A stretch of 64,000 nucleotides of DNA, from the NCBI GenBank assembly GCA_963821505.1, contig CAWGEH010000003.1:1-64000 (forward strand), in the 5' to 3' direction. The DNA is from VAZQ01 sp963821505 (GTDB lineage Bacteria; Pseudomonadota; Alphaproteobacteria; Rhizobiales; Xanthobacteraceae). The translations under genes and the position numbers were made by a program. Positions within the stretch are counted from its first letter, which is position 1. Each line of letters begins with the position of its first letter. Below are positions 28,987 through 38,099 of this stretch, piece by piece. A model generated the notes under the pieces. The model was not told where the DNA came from and did not search any database. It saw nothing but the letters and a program-made list of their open reading frames with translations.

Positions 28987-29063
28987 CGCCGCCGCGCGTG
29001 CGATCGGATAATGTGTATGCCGCCAGGAAAGGCGAGCGGTGAAGGGGAGCGAAGGAGCCGGGA

Positions 29064-30071
29064 ATGTCTGTTCGTGTCGCCATCAACGGGTTTGGCCGCA
29101 TCGGCCGCAACGTGCTGCGCGCCATCGCCGAGGCAGAGCGCACGGACATCGAGGTCGTCGCCATCAACGATCTCGCGCCGGTCGAGACCAATGCGCATCT
29201 CCTGCGCTTTGATTCCGTGCACGGCCGCTTTCCCGGCGAGGTGAAGGTCGCGGGCGACGCGATCAGCGTCGGCAACGGCATGATCAAGGTCACCGCCATC
29301 AGGGACCCGGCGACGCTGCCGTGGAGGGAGCTCGGGGTCGACATCGCGCTCGAGTGCACCGGCATCTTCACCTCGAAGGACAAGGCCACCGCGCACCTCA
29401 CCGCCGGCGCCAAGCGCGTCATCATCTCGGCACCCGCCGACGGCGCCGACCTGACGGTGGTCTACGGCGTCAATCACGACAAGCTCACCAAGGACCACAA
29501 GGTCGTCTCCAACGCCTCGTGCACCACCAACTGTCTCGCGCCGGTCGCCAAGGTGCTCAACGACGCCGTCGGCATCGACAAGGGCTTCATGACGACGGTG
29601 CATTCCTACACCAACGACCAGCCCTCGCTCGACCAGGTGCACAAGGACCTCTACCGCGCGCGCGCGGCGGCGCTCAACATGATCCCGACCTCGACCGGTG
29701 CCGCCAAGGCCGTCGGGCTGGTGCTGCCGGAGCTTCACGGCAAGCTCGACGGCGTCGCCATCCGCGTGCCGACGCCGAACGTATCGGTGATCGACTTCAA
29801 GTTCGTCGCCAAGCGCGCGACCAGCAAGGACGAGATCAACGGCGCGGTCAAGCGCGCCGCCGACCAGCAGCTCAAGGGCATCCTCGGCTACACCGAGGCG
29901 CCCAATGTCTCCAGCGATTTCAATCACGATGCGCACTCGTCCATATTCGCCATCGACCAGACCAAGGTGATGGACGGCACGCTAGTGCGGGTGATGTCGT
30001 GGTACGATAACGAATGGGGCTTCTCCAACCGCATGGTCGATACCGCGGTTGCGATGGGCAAGCTGATCTGA
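29064..30071 (+). CDS. gap: Type I glyceraldehyde-3-phosphate dehydrogenase
   Basis: Oxidises glyceraldehyde-3-phosphate to 1,3-bisphosphoglycerate. 335 residues. NAD-binding start VRVAINGFGRIGRNVLRAI and active-site motif SNASCTTNCLAP with the catalytic Cys near residue 153. Good ribosome site (GGAG) before the ATG. 77 bp after tkt and 109 bp before pgk, all on the plus strand, so one glycolytic/Calvin block. Confidence 0.98.
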   Translation: MSVRVAINGFGRIGRNVLRAIAEAERTDIEVVAINDLAPVETNAHLLRFDSVHGRFPGEVKVAGDAISVGNGMIKVTAIRDPATLPWRELGVDIALECTGIFTSKDKATAHLTAGAKRVIISAPADGADLTVVYGVNHDKLTKDHKVVSNASCTTNCLAPVAKVLNDAVGIDKGFMTTVHSYTNDQPSLDQVHKDLYRARAAALNMIPTSTGAAKAVGLVLPELHGKLDGVAIRVPTPNVSVIDFKFVAKRATSKDEINGAVKRAADQQLKGILGYTEAPNVSSDFNHDAHSSIFAIDQTKVMDGTLVRVMSWYDNEWGFSNRMVDTAVAMGKLI

Positions 30072-30082
30072 CTCCGCCGGCA

Positions 30083-30178
30083 ATGAGCGATCTTTCCGTT
30101 GCAGTGGTCTCGGTTCCCGTCAGGTACCAGGTACGCGACGGCAACGCCTTGGTGCTCACCTCGCGCGCGGGCCGATAA
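30083..30178 (+). CDS. Possible 31-residue protein between gap and pgk
   Basis: An ATG at 30083 opens 31 codons (MSDLSVAVVSVPVRYQVRDG...) ending TAA two bases before the pgk start. There is no good ribosome site. It may simply be chance, or a leader whose translation couples to pgk. Not recognised as any family. Confidence 0.25.
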   Translation: MSDLSVAVVSVPVRYQVRDGNALVLTSRAGR

Positions 30179-30180
30179 CC

Positions 30181-31368
30181 ATGTTCCACACGCTCGATGA
30201 TGCCGACATCAAGGGCAAACGCGTGCTCGTGCGCGTCGATCTCAACGTGCCGGTCGTGAACGGCAAGGTCGCGGACACGACGCGCATCGAGCGCGTAGCG
30301 CCGACCATCCGGGAAATCGCCGACAGGGGCGGCAAGGTGATCCTCATGTCCCATTTCGGGCGCCCGAAGGGGCCGGATCCGACGCAATCACTCAGGCTCT
30401 TTGCCCCGGCGATCGCGAAGGTCCTCGATCGCCCCGTCGCCTTCGCCGATGATTGCGTCGGCCCACGGGCCTTGGCGGCCGTGAACGCCATGAAACCGGG
30501 CGACATCCTGTGCCTGGAGAATACCCGGTTCCACCCGGGCGAGGAGCGCAATGACCCCGCTTTCGTCGAGCAGCTGGCCGCGCTCGGCGACATCTTCGTC
30601 AACGACGCGTTCTCGGTGGCGCACCGCGCCCACGCCTCGGTCGAGGGCATCGGCCGGAAGCTTCCCACCTATGCCGGCCGCACCATGCAGGACGAGCTCG
30701 ACGCGCTCACCAAAGTGTTGGAGACGCCGACCCGCCCGCTCGCGGCGATCGTGGGCGGAGCCAAGGTGTCGACCAAGCTCGACCTCCTGGGCAACCTGCT
30801 CGCCAAGGTGGACATTCTCGCCATCGGCGGCGGCATGGCCAATACCTTTCTGGCGGCGCTGGGACATTCCGTGGGTAAATCGCTGTGCGAGCACGACCTC
30901 TTGCCAACGGCGCGCGAGATCATGGCCAAGGCGAAGGCCACGGGCCGCGAGATCGTGCTGCCGGTCGATGCGGTGGTGGCCAAGACGTTCGCAGCAAACG
31001 CGCCCTCGCGCGTGGTCGCCGTGGACGGCGTGGGCCCCGACGAGATGATCCTGGACATCGGTCCGCGCAGCATCGAGCACGTCTGCTCCGTGCTGGCCCG
31101 GGTGAAGACGCTGGTCTGGAACGGACCGTTCGGCGCCTTCGAGCTCGAACCGTTCGACACCGGGACGGTCGAGGTCGCCGAGGCCGCGGCGGAACTCACG
31201 GCCGCCGGAAAGCTTGTAACGGTCGCGGGAGGCGGCGACACGGTGGCGGCGCTCAATGCCGCGGGGGTGGCCGAACGGTTGACCTATGTCTCGACCGCCG
31301 GCGGCGCATTCCTTGAATGGCTGGAGGGCAAGGCCCTGCCGGGGGTCGAGGTGCTGCGGGTCAGATGA
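30181..31368 (+). CDS. pgk: Phosphoglycerate kinase
   Basis: Transfers phosphate between 1,3-bisphosphoglycerate and ADP. 395 residues. N-domain RVDLNVPVVNGKVADTTRIERVAPTI, LMSHFGRPKGP, LENTRFHPGEERND; hinge and nucleotide domain VGGAKVSTKLDLL and VWNGPFGAFE; C-terminal VAGGGDTVAALN. All substrate-binding arginines and the Gly-rich loop are present. Between gap and fba on the plus strand. Confidence 0.98.
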   Translation: MFHTLDDADIKGKRVLVRVDLNVPVVNGKVADTTRIERVAPTIREIADRGGKVILMSHFGRPKGPDPTQSLRLFAPAIAKVLDRPVAFADDCVGPRALAAVNAMKPGDILCLENTRFHPGEERNDPAFVEQLAALGDIFVNDAFSVAHRAHASVEGIGRKLPTYAGRTMQDELDALTKVLETPTRPLAAIVGGAKVSTKLDLLGNLLAKVDILAIGGGMANTFLAALGHSVGKSLCEHDLLPTAREIMAKAKATGREIVLPVDAVVAKTFAANAPSRVVAVDGVGPDEMILDIGPRSIEHVCSVLARVKTLVWNGPFGAFELEPFDTGTVEVAEAAAELTAAGKLVTVAGGGDTVAALNAAGVAERLTYVSTAGGAFLEWLEGKALPGVEVLRVR

Positions 31369-31484
31369 CGGCGCGATCACGGTGATACCAAGCGTGAAGC
31401 CATCCACCCCTTTGCACCCTTTGCATCGGCGTGAAGAGACGGCAAAATCCTGCAACCCAGGTTGAAGAAACGACGGAGGCTGCA

Positions 31485-32510
31485 ATGAACCTCGCTGAGC
31501 TGAACAAGGTCGCCGAGGCCATGGTCGCGCCGGGCCGCGGCATTCTCGCCGCCGATGAATCATCGGGCACCATCAAGAAGCGCTTCGACGCGATCGGGGC
31601 GGAATCGACGCCCGACAATCGCCGCGATTACCGCGAGCTGCTGTTTCGCTCGGGAGAGGCGATGTCGAAATACATTTCAGGTGTCATCCTCTACGACGAG
31701 ACCATCCGCCAGAACGCCAAGGACGGCACCCCTCTGGTCAAGGTGATCGAGAAGTCGGGCGCGATCCCGGGCATCAAGGTCGACAAGGGCACGAAGCCGC
31801 TCCCGTTCTGTCCGGGGGAAGTGATCACGGAGGGGCTCGATGGGCTGCGCGAGCGCCTCGCCGAATATCGCGGGCTCGGCGCCAAGTTCGCCAAGTGGCG
31901 CGCCGTGATCGACATCGGCCCCAAGATCCCGAGCTACGACGCGATCATGACCAACGCGCATGCGCTGGCGCGCTATGCCGCGCTCTGTCAGGAGGAAGGC
32001 ATCGTTCCGATCGTCGAGCCGGAAGTGCTGATGGACGGGGATCACGACGCCGACAGCTGCTGCATGGTCACGGAGTGGCTGCTCAAGACGGTGTTCGAGC
32101 AGCTCTACTACCAGAAGGTCGCGCTCGAAGGCATGGTCCTCAAGCCCAACATGGTGATCGCCGGCAAGCAGGCGAAAAATCGCGCCAGCGTCGACGAAGT
32201 GGCGGAGAAAACCGTGAGGGTGCTCAAAGCCTGCGTGCCCGCCGCCGTGCCCGGCATTGCCTTCCTTTCCGGCGGGCAGTCCGACGAGGAGGCGACCGCG
32301 CATCTCGACGCCATGAACCGGATCGGCGGCCTGCCCTGGCGGCTCACCTTCAGCTACGGCCGCGCGTTGCAGGCGGCGCCGCAGAAAGCCTGGGCCGGGA
32401 GGAGCGAAAACGTCGCTGCCGCGCAGCGCGCGTTCACCCACCGCGCCATGATGAACAGCCTCGCCACGCGCGGCCAATGGAAGCAGGATTTGGAGAAGAA
32501 GGCGGCGTAA
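31485..32510 (+). CDS. Class I fructose-bisphosphate aldolase
   Basis: Schiff-base aldolase cleaving fructose-1,6-bisphosphate. 341 residues from the ATG at 31485, chosen because GGAGG lies 5 bases upstream (the frame opens at 31431). Motifs: GRGILAADESSGTIKKRFDAIG, VEPEVLMDGDHD, and MVLKPNMVIAG with the Schiff-base Lys. This is the eukaryote-like class I form; many Rhizobiales carry either this or class II. The stop codon is followed at once by a dispersed repeat. Last gene of the glycolytic run. Confidence 0.96.
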   Translation: MNLAELNKVAEAMVAPGRGILAADESSGTIKKRFDAIGAESTPDNRRDYRELLFRSGEAMSKYISGVILYDETIRQNAKDGTPLVKVIEKSGAIPGIKVDKGTKPLPFCPGEVITEGLDGLRERLAEYRGLGAKFAKWRAVIDIGPKIPSYDAIMTNAHALARYAALCQEEGIVPIVEPEVLMDGDHDADSCCMVTEWLLKTVFEQLYYQKVALEGMVLKPNMVIAGKQAKNRASVDEVAEKTVRVLKACVPAAVPGIAFLSGGQSDEEATAHLDAMNRIGGLPWRLTFSYGRALQAAPQKAWAGRSENVAAAQRAFTHRAMMNSLATRGQWKQDLEKKAA

Positions 32511-32610
32511 AGCGCGATCCGAAAAAGTTGCAGACTTCTCGGATAAGCTGCGCGACCCGAACGAATCCTCGGAGCGAGATCGCGATTCCATCCGACGCGA
32601 CTTCGCTCCA
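32511..32610. repeat. Two-hairpin dispersed repeat, diverged copy B (after fba)
   Basis: Begins directly after the aldolase stop codon. Matches the reverse complement of copy A along its length (shared AAGTTGCAGACTT, CGGATAAG, GAGCGA-ATCGCGATT, GCGACTTCGCTC) but with many substitutions that partly spoil both hairpins, so it is an old copy. Confidence 0.75.
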
Positions 32611-33016
32611 AGACCCGCGTGGGCTCTCTCATCAGCGCCGACCTCCGCGACCCCCGACGCGCGTGGTGCTGCTGCGCCGCGGGGCACGAATTGGCAGCGG
32701 AGGAGCGTCACGCAGGCAGCGGGATCGTGGCGGAAAGACCCGCCAGCGAGCTCCGGCCTGACACTGCCACCTTTGGTCGATCGTCAGCGCATGCAAGCTC
32801 GTCGCGGTCACGCCATCGAGCTGCCCCCGTCCATCGCCGGACCAATTCGAGGTGCTCGTCGACCTGGTCGGGGGCCACGCTCGCGCGCGCATTGCTTGAT
32901 CGGATCAGATGGAGGCAGGATAGAGCACGCGTGCCATCCCCCGCTGCGGTCGGGATCGCTCGCCGCCAAGAACGAGCGCCATTTCACGGGGGAAAAGAGA
33001 ACAGGGAGGAAAAGCA
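32611..33016. other. Gene-free stretch before the Bug-type binding protein
   Basis: About 400 bases without a convincing gene on either strand; frames that stay open here are unstructured and Arg/Ala-rich. The last 30 bases carry a good ribosome site (GGGAGGAAAAGC) for the gene at 33017. A promoter is expected but not recognised. Confidence 0.4.
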
Positions 33017-34012
33017 ATGTCATGGTCGCTCACCCGCAGCGGCGCGCTTGTGCTCGCGCTGATGCTTGCCGCGTTGCAGCCAGATCAACAGGCTCGCGCC
33101 GACACCTATCCGAGCCGGCCCATAACCATCATCGTGTCGCTGGCCCCTGGCACCGGGATGGACACGCTGGTGCGCCTCTACGGCGAGAAGCTCTCGCAAC
33201 GTCTCGGCCAGCCCGTCGTCATCGACAATCGCCCGGGCGGCGCCGGGGTGGTCGCCGGCGAGGCCATCGCCAAGGGTTCGCCCGACGGCTATACGCTCGC
33301 GGTCGCAACCAGCGCGGTCATGGCGATCAGACCGACGCTGTTCAAGCATCGGCCGTTCGAGCCGCTTACCGATTTCGTCCCGATCTCGCATTACGTGAAA
33401 TCGCCGTTCGTGTTCGTCGTCGACCCGTCGCTGCCGGTCCGCTCCGTTTCCGAGTTCATCAAATATGCCAAGGAGCGACCGGGCCAGCTCAGCTACAGCT
33501 CCTCGGGCATCGGCGGGGCGCCCCACCTGACCGCGGAACTGCTGAAGCAGAAGTTCGGGTTCGACATGGCCCACGTGCCGTACCGGAACAGTCCGCAATC
33601 CATCGCGGATGTCGCTGCCGGCCACGTGGCCGCGTCGGTCGCCGAGGCGGGCGCCTCGTTGCCGCTCATCAGGGACGGAAAGCTGCGCGCGCTCGCGGTC
33701 ACATCGGCGACGCGTTTTCCCACCCTGCCGGACGTTCCGCCGCTCGCGGAAGCAGTCGGGATGCCGAACCTGGAAGCGGTTTCCTGGCACGTGATCTTTG
33801 CCCGCCACGATACGCCGCGAGAGATCGTGGACAAGCTGCACGGCGAGATGAAAGTGATCATGGCCAGCCCCGAGATGCAGCAGAAGATCATGGCTATCGG
33901 CCTGATCCCGCACAAATCCCCGTCGGTCGAAGGCATTCAGCTTTACATCAAGGCGGAGACCGACAAGTGGGGGGCGCTCGTACGGCAGCTGGGATTGGCC
34001 GGCTCGCAATAG
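33017..34012 (+). CDS. Bug-family tripartite tricarboxylate transporter binding protein (orphan)
   Basis: 331-residue periplasmic binding protein of the TctC/Bug family, which bind small carboxylates or aromatics. Signal peptide about residues 1-29 (GALVLALMLAALQPDQQARA-DTYPS). Hallmarks: YPSRPITIIVSLAPGTGMD, VIDNRPGGAGVVAGEAIAKGSPDGYTL and FEPLTDFVPIS. GGAGG 8-9 bases upstream of the ATG. No TctA/TctB membrane subunits nearby, the usual situation for expanded Bug proteins. Ligand unknown. Confidence 0.93.
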   Translation: MSWSLTRSGALVLALMLAALQPDQQARADTYPSRPITIIVSLAPGTGMDTLVRLYGEKLSQRLGQPVVIDNRPGGAGVVAGEAIAKGSPDGYTLAVATSAVMAIRPTLFKHRPFEPLTDFVPISHYVKSPFVFVVDPSLPVRSVSEFIKYAKERPGQLSYSSSGIGGAPHLTAELLKQKFGFDMAHVPYRNSPQSIADVAAGHVAASVAEAGASLPLIRDGKLRALAVTSATRFPTLPDVPPLAEAVGMPNLEAVSWHVIFARHDTPREIVDKLHGEMKVIMASPEMQQKIMAIGLIPHKSPSVEGIQLYIKAETDKWGALVRQLGLAGSQ

Positions 34013-34164
34013 CCGCTTCGCCGCGCCTGGCAGTGAACCGATTCGCGGCGGGCGACTGCCGCCCGCCCGCGTTGCCCCCGGCCGACACCCGCCTTTACCC
34101 TCTCGTAGGGTTGAGCTTGTATAAACGCCCCCAAACCGCCCGATTGCGGAGGCAATCGACCTCC

Positions 34165-34821
34165 ATGGCGTCCCGAAGACAACCAGCCGAAGCGAGGCGC
34201 TCGATCCCGCGCCTCTATCTCGTGACCCCGCAGGATCCTGCCGGGCTCGCCGACCAGCTTGCCGCAGGGCTGGGCGCGGCCGACGTCGCCGCCGTGCTGC
34301 TGCGCCTGCCGCAGAGCGATGAACGCACTCGGGTCAAGCACGCCAAGGCGTTGGCGCCGGCGGTGCAGAACAAGGGCGCGGCGCTGCTGCTCGATGGCGA
34401 TCCCGAGCTGGCGGCGCGCGCCGGCGCCGATGGCGCCCATCTCGGCGGCATCGAAGCGCTGCGGGCGGCGCTCGCGACGCTCAAGCCCGACCGCATCGCC
34501 GGCTGCGGCAGGCTCGCGACCCGGCATGATGCCATGCTCGCGGCCGAAGCCGGCGCCGACTACGTCATGTTCGGAGAGCCGGACGAGACCGGACGCCGGC
34601 CGTCGTTTGATGCAGTCGCGCAGCGCGTGGCCTGGTGGGCGGAGCTGTTCGATATCCCGTGCGTCGGATTTGCCGCCTCGCTCGACGAGGTGGAGCCGCT
34701 CGCGGCCGCCGGCGCCGACTTCGTCGCGGTCGGCGATTGCGTCTTCGCCGACCGACGCGGCTGCGCCGTGGCGCTGGCCGACGCGGCGCGACGGCTTGCG
34801 GTCGCGGAGACGGTCGCATGA
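34165..34821 (+). CDS. ThiE-like (TMP-synthase fold) protein
   Basis: 218-residue TIM-barrel protein resembling thiamine-phosphate synthase. Seen: PRLYLVTPQD at the first strand, ALLLDGDPELAARAGADGAHLGG (family pattern L-x-D-[HR]-x2-A-x8-G-x-H), and GADYVMFGEPDETG. The usual core VNDR is replaced by LDGD and the loop that binds pyrimidine diphosphate (normally GPIFPTxTK) by FGEPDETGRR. It may therefore be a non-canonical paralogue rather than the true thiE; no other thi genes are near. Its stop overlaps the next start (ATGA). Confidence 0.78.
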   Translation: MASRRQPAEARRSIPRLYLVTPQDPAGLADQLAAGLGAADVAAVLLRLPQSDERTRVKHAKALAPAVQNKGAALLLDGDPELAARAGADGAHLGGIEALRAALATLKPDRIAGCGRLATRHDAMLAAEAGADYVMFGEPDETGRRPSFDAVAQRVAWWAELFDIPCVGFAASLDEVEPLAAAGADFVAVGDCVFADRRGCAVALADAARRLAVAETVA

Positions 34822-35884
34822 CGTCCGCGCGGCACGCCGCAGCTGCCATTCTGGCGGCGGCCTTGTCGGCGGGGCTGACGGCCGCCGCGGCGCAAACGCT
34901 CGGGCCGTCCGCAGCGCAACCGACACCGCCGCCCGCAGCCAAGCCTGCAGCCAACCCGGCGCCGCGCAAGCCGGCGCCGAGCCAGGAGCTACCCGCCGCG
35001 GCCGCCCCGCCGGCAGCGGCCGCCCCCGGCGCGAGCCCGACATGGCCTACGGCGCGTTCCAGCGCGGCTACTACATCACCGCCTTTTCGATCGCGACCCG
35101 CCGGGTGAACGAGCAAAAGGACGTCAAGTCCATGACGCTGCTCGGCGAGCTCTATGCCAACGGGCTGGGCGTCGAGCACGACGACAAGAAAGCGGCCGAC
35201 TGGTACCGGCTGGCTGCCGACCGCGGCGATCGCGAAGCCATGTTCGCTCTCGCCATGCTGTACCTGAGCGGGCGTGCCGGCAATCGCGAGGAGGGAGCGA
35301 AGCTGCTCGCCGCCGCCGCCAAGCTCGGGCACGTCGTGGCCGCCTATGATCTCGGCCTGCTGTACCTCGAGGGCCAACTGTTCCCGCAGGACTTCGCCCG
35401 CGCGGCCGAGCTGTTCCGCGCCGCCGCGCAGCTCGGAAACCCGGAAGCGCAATACGCGCTGGCGACCCTCTACAAGGAAGGCCGCGGCGTGCCCAAGGAT
35501 TTGTTCGAAGCGGCACGGCTCCTGGCCGCCGCTTCGCTCGCCGACCACACCGAGGCCCAGGTCGAATATGCCATCGCGCTGTTCAATGGAATCGGGGTGG
35601 CCCGGAACGAGCGGCTGGCGGCGACGCTGCTGGCGAAGGCGGCCCGCAAGGGCAATCCGATCGCGCAAAACCGTCTCGCCAACATTCTTGCGATCGGGCG
35701 CGGCCTGCAGGCCAATCCGGTGCAGGCGATCAAATGGCACATCATCGCCAAGGCCGGCGGCGTGAGCGACATTCCGCTCGACGCGTTCGTGGAGAAGCAG
35801 ACGCCGGACGTGCGCGCGGCCGGCGAGAAGGCGGCCAAGCCCTGGCTCGACGCGATCAAGGAGATGCGCGAGTCACGCTCTTGA
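34818..35884 (+). pseudogene. SEL1-repeat (TPR-like) protein, single-base frameshift
   Basis: Predicted exported protein of 355 residues if one missing base near 35030-35040 is restored. The first 72 codons give a signal peptide (ILAAALSAGLTAAAAQ) and a Pro/Ala-rich linker. The next frame then continues with DMAYGAFQRGYYITAFSIA and at least five SEL1 repeats (LGELYANGLGVEHDDKKAADWYRLAA, LATLYKEGRGVPKDLFEAARLLAAA, and others). SEL1 proteins usually scaffold protein complexes. Starts within the stop of the ThiE-like gene, so the two are coupled. The intact repeats downstream argue that the shift is an error or very recent. Confidence 0.85.
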
Positions 35885-36008
35885 CGTGACCCGTCTGCGC
35901 AGGCAGACCCCACCCGATACCGTCATGCCCGCGCCGACGGGCTTCCGACAGATCGCGCGCAATCCCTCGCTGCGATGAAGCGCAGATGATCGGATCACGC
36001 CTTCGCGA

Positions 36009-36840
36009 ATGATCACCGAACCCCTGGCCGCGCAACCCGCCATGCTCCGTTCCGCTCTTCTCAACGTCATGATCAAGGCCGCCCGCAAGGCGAGCCGCAC
36101 GCTCAAGCGCGATTTCGGCGAGGTCGAGCACCTGCAGGTCTCGCTCAAGGGGCCAGCCAATTTCGTCACCGCCGCCGACCGGCGGACCGAGGAAATCCTG
36201 CGCGAGGAGCTCGAGCAGGCACGCCCCGGCTACGGCTTCCTCGGCGAGGAAGGCGGTGCGCGCGAGGGCAGCGACAGGACGCACCGCTGGATCGTCGATC
36301 CGCTCGACGGCACCTTGAACTTCCTGCACGGCATCCCTCACTTTGCGATCTCGATCGCGCTCGAGCGCGAAGGGACCATCATCGCCGGCGTCGTCTACAA
36401 TCCCGCCAACGACGAGTTGTTCACCGCCGAGCGCGGCAAGGGTGCCTTCCTCAACGATCAGCGGCTGCGGGTGGCGGCCCGTAACCGCCTCGCCGAGGCG
36501 GTTATCGCCTGCGCGCTGCCGCATCCCAGCCGTGGCGATGGAGAGCTCACGCGCCGCGAGCACCTCGCCGTCCAGGACAAGGTTGCCGGCCTGCGCCGCT
36601 TCGGAGCGGCCGCGCTCGATCTCGCCTGGGTCGCCGCCGGCCGTCTCGACGGCTACTGGGAGCGCGGCCTCTCGCCCTGGGACATGGCCGCCGGCATCGC
36701 GCTGGTGCGCGAGGCCGGCGGCTACATCACCGATCTCGACGGACGCGAAGACATGATCGAAGACCGGAGGCATCGTGGCGGGCAACGAGGCGATCCATCG
36801 CGAACTGCTGCGCGCGCTCAAGGATGTGCGGCAGGCTTGA
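36009..36840 (+). pseudogene. Inositol monophosphatase family protein, frameshift near the C-terminus
   Basis: SuhB/IMPase-fold phosphatase, 276 residues when repaired. Motifs: FVTAADRRTEEILREEL, GFLGEEGG (metal Glu), WIVDPLDGTLNFLHGIPHFAISIAL (metal Asp-x-Leu-Asp-Gly-Thr) and WERGLSPWDMAAGIALVREAGG. After GREDMIE the frame turns to nonsense. Dropping one A at 36760-36761 restores TGGIVAGNEAIHRELLRALKDVRQA and a stop at 36838-36840. As written the frame runs to 36884. All catalytic residues lie before the shift. Possible activities: inositol-1-phosphate, or a SuhB-like RNA role. Confidence 0.88.
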
Positions 36841-37071
36841 GGTGCGGCAGGCTTGACGCGCGGCAACCGCGCGAGGCCCCGTGAGACGCCGCCGGTAGCC
36901 CAGTTCCAGTCGGAACCGGCCGACGGTCGGATGGCACCCACCTTCACGCGGTTTTGTCCCCAAAAAGGTCGACCCGGGGTGATCGGCGACGTTCCGCCGG
37001 CAGCCCTGGTTCTTCCTTCCGCCGCGCCCGTGCCTTATTGTGAGGCGAATGAGGGGCGCTGATCCCACACC

Positions 37072-38067
37072 ATGCCGCACGACATCGATCCATTTAAGCT
37101 TTCCTCGCCCCGGATTTTTCTCGTCCGGATGGTGGTGTTCCTGACCTTGTGCGCGCTGGTCGTGATCGTGCTCTACAGGCAGATCTGGACCGCGTTTCTC
37201 GCCAATCCCGGGCTCAATGCGTTGATCATCGCCGTGCTCGGCATCGGCATCGCGCTCGCCTTCCGACAGGTCATCCGCCTGTTCCCCGAAATCGATTGGG
37301 TGAACGGCTTCAGGCTGGCGGATCCCGGCCTGGCGGTCGAGCGCCCGCCGGTGTTGCTCGCGCCCATGGCCGTGCTCCTGCGCGATCGCATCGGCCGCAT
37401 GGCGATCTCCTCGCAGATGATGCGGGGCATCCTCGATTCGATCGCGGCCCGGTTGGACGAGGCGCGCGACATTTCGCGGTATATGACCGGCCTGCTCGTC
37501 TTCCTCGGCCTGCTCGGGACGTTCTGGGGCCTGATCGAGACCATGGGCTCGGTCGGCAGCATGATCAACAGCCTCAAGCCGGGCGGCGATGCCGGCGCCC
37601 TCTTCGACTCGCTCAAGGAGGGTCTCGCCGCGCCGCTTGGCGGCATGGGCATCTCGTTCTCGTCCTCGCTCTTCGGCTTGGCCGGCTCGCTGGTGCTCGG
37701 CTTCCTCGACCTGCAGACCAGTCAGGCTCAGAACCGCTTCTATACCGAGCTCGAGGATTGGCTCTCCACTACCGTGCGCGATCTCGTTGTCGAACGCGAC
37801 CCCGCGGGGGTTGCTCCGATGTCGGGGATGATGTCGGGCGATCTGCGAACAGCGATCGAGCGTCTGCGCGAGGCGATCATCGACGGCGGCTCGAACCGGG
37901 CCACGACCGCCGCCATGGCCAATCTCGCAGAAGCGATTCAGGGGCTGGTCCACCACATGCGTACCGAGCAGCAGATGATCCGCGACTGGGTCGATTCCCA
38001 AGCCCAGCAGCATCGCGACGTCCGCCGCCTGCTCGAAATCCTCGTGCGCGAAAACGTGAGCAAATAG
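37072..38067 (+). CDS. MotA/TolQ/ExbB-like membrane channel protein
   Basis: 331-residue polytopic protein. Membrane segments near residues 17-36, 46-65, 140-160 and 195-220. The third carries TGLLVFLGLLGTFWGLIETMG and the fourth PLGGMGISFSSSLFGLAGSLVLGFLDLQ, the two conserved helices of the MotA/ExbB channel fold. A C-terminal helical cytoplasmic tail follows. Paired with a MotB/OmpA-like gene 32 bp downstream. Unlike tolQ/tolR (also in this window) the partner has a peptidoglycan-binding domain, so the pair resembles a stator anchored to the wall. Function not established. Confidence 0.88.
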   Translation: MPHDIDPFKLSSPRIFLVRMVVFLTLCALVVIVLYRQIWTAFLANPGLNALIIAVLGIGIALAFRQVIRLFPEIDWVNGFRLADPGLAVERPPVLLAPMAVLLRDRIGRMAISSQMMRGILDSIAARLDEARDISRYMTGLLVFLGLLGTFWGLIETMGSVGSMINSLKPGGDAGALFDSLKEGLAAPLGGMGISFSSSLFGLAGSLVLGFLDLQTSQAQNRFYTELEDWLSTTVRDLVVERDPAGVAPMSGMMSGDLRTAIERLREAIIDGGSNRATTAAMANLAEAIQGLVHHMRTEQQMIRDWVDSQAQQHRDVRRLLEILVRENVSK

Positions 38068-38099
38068 GGTAGCCAACCGGCCCTTTCGAGTAGGTTCCA

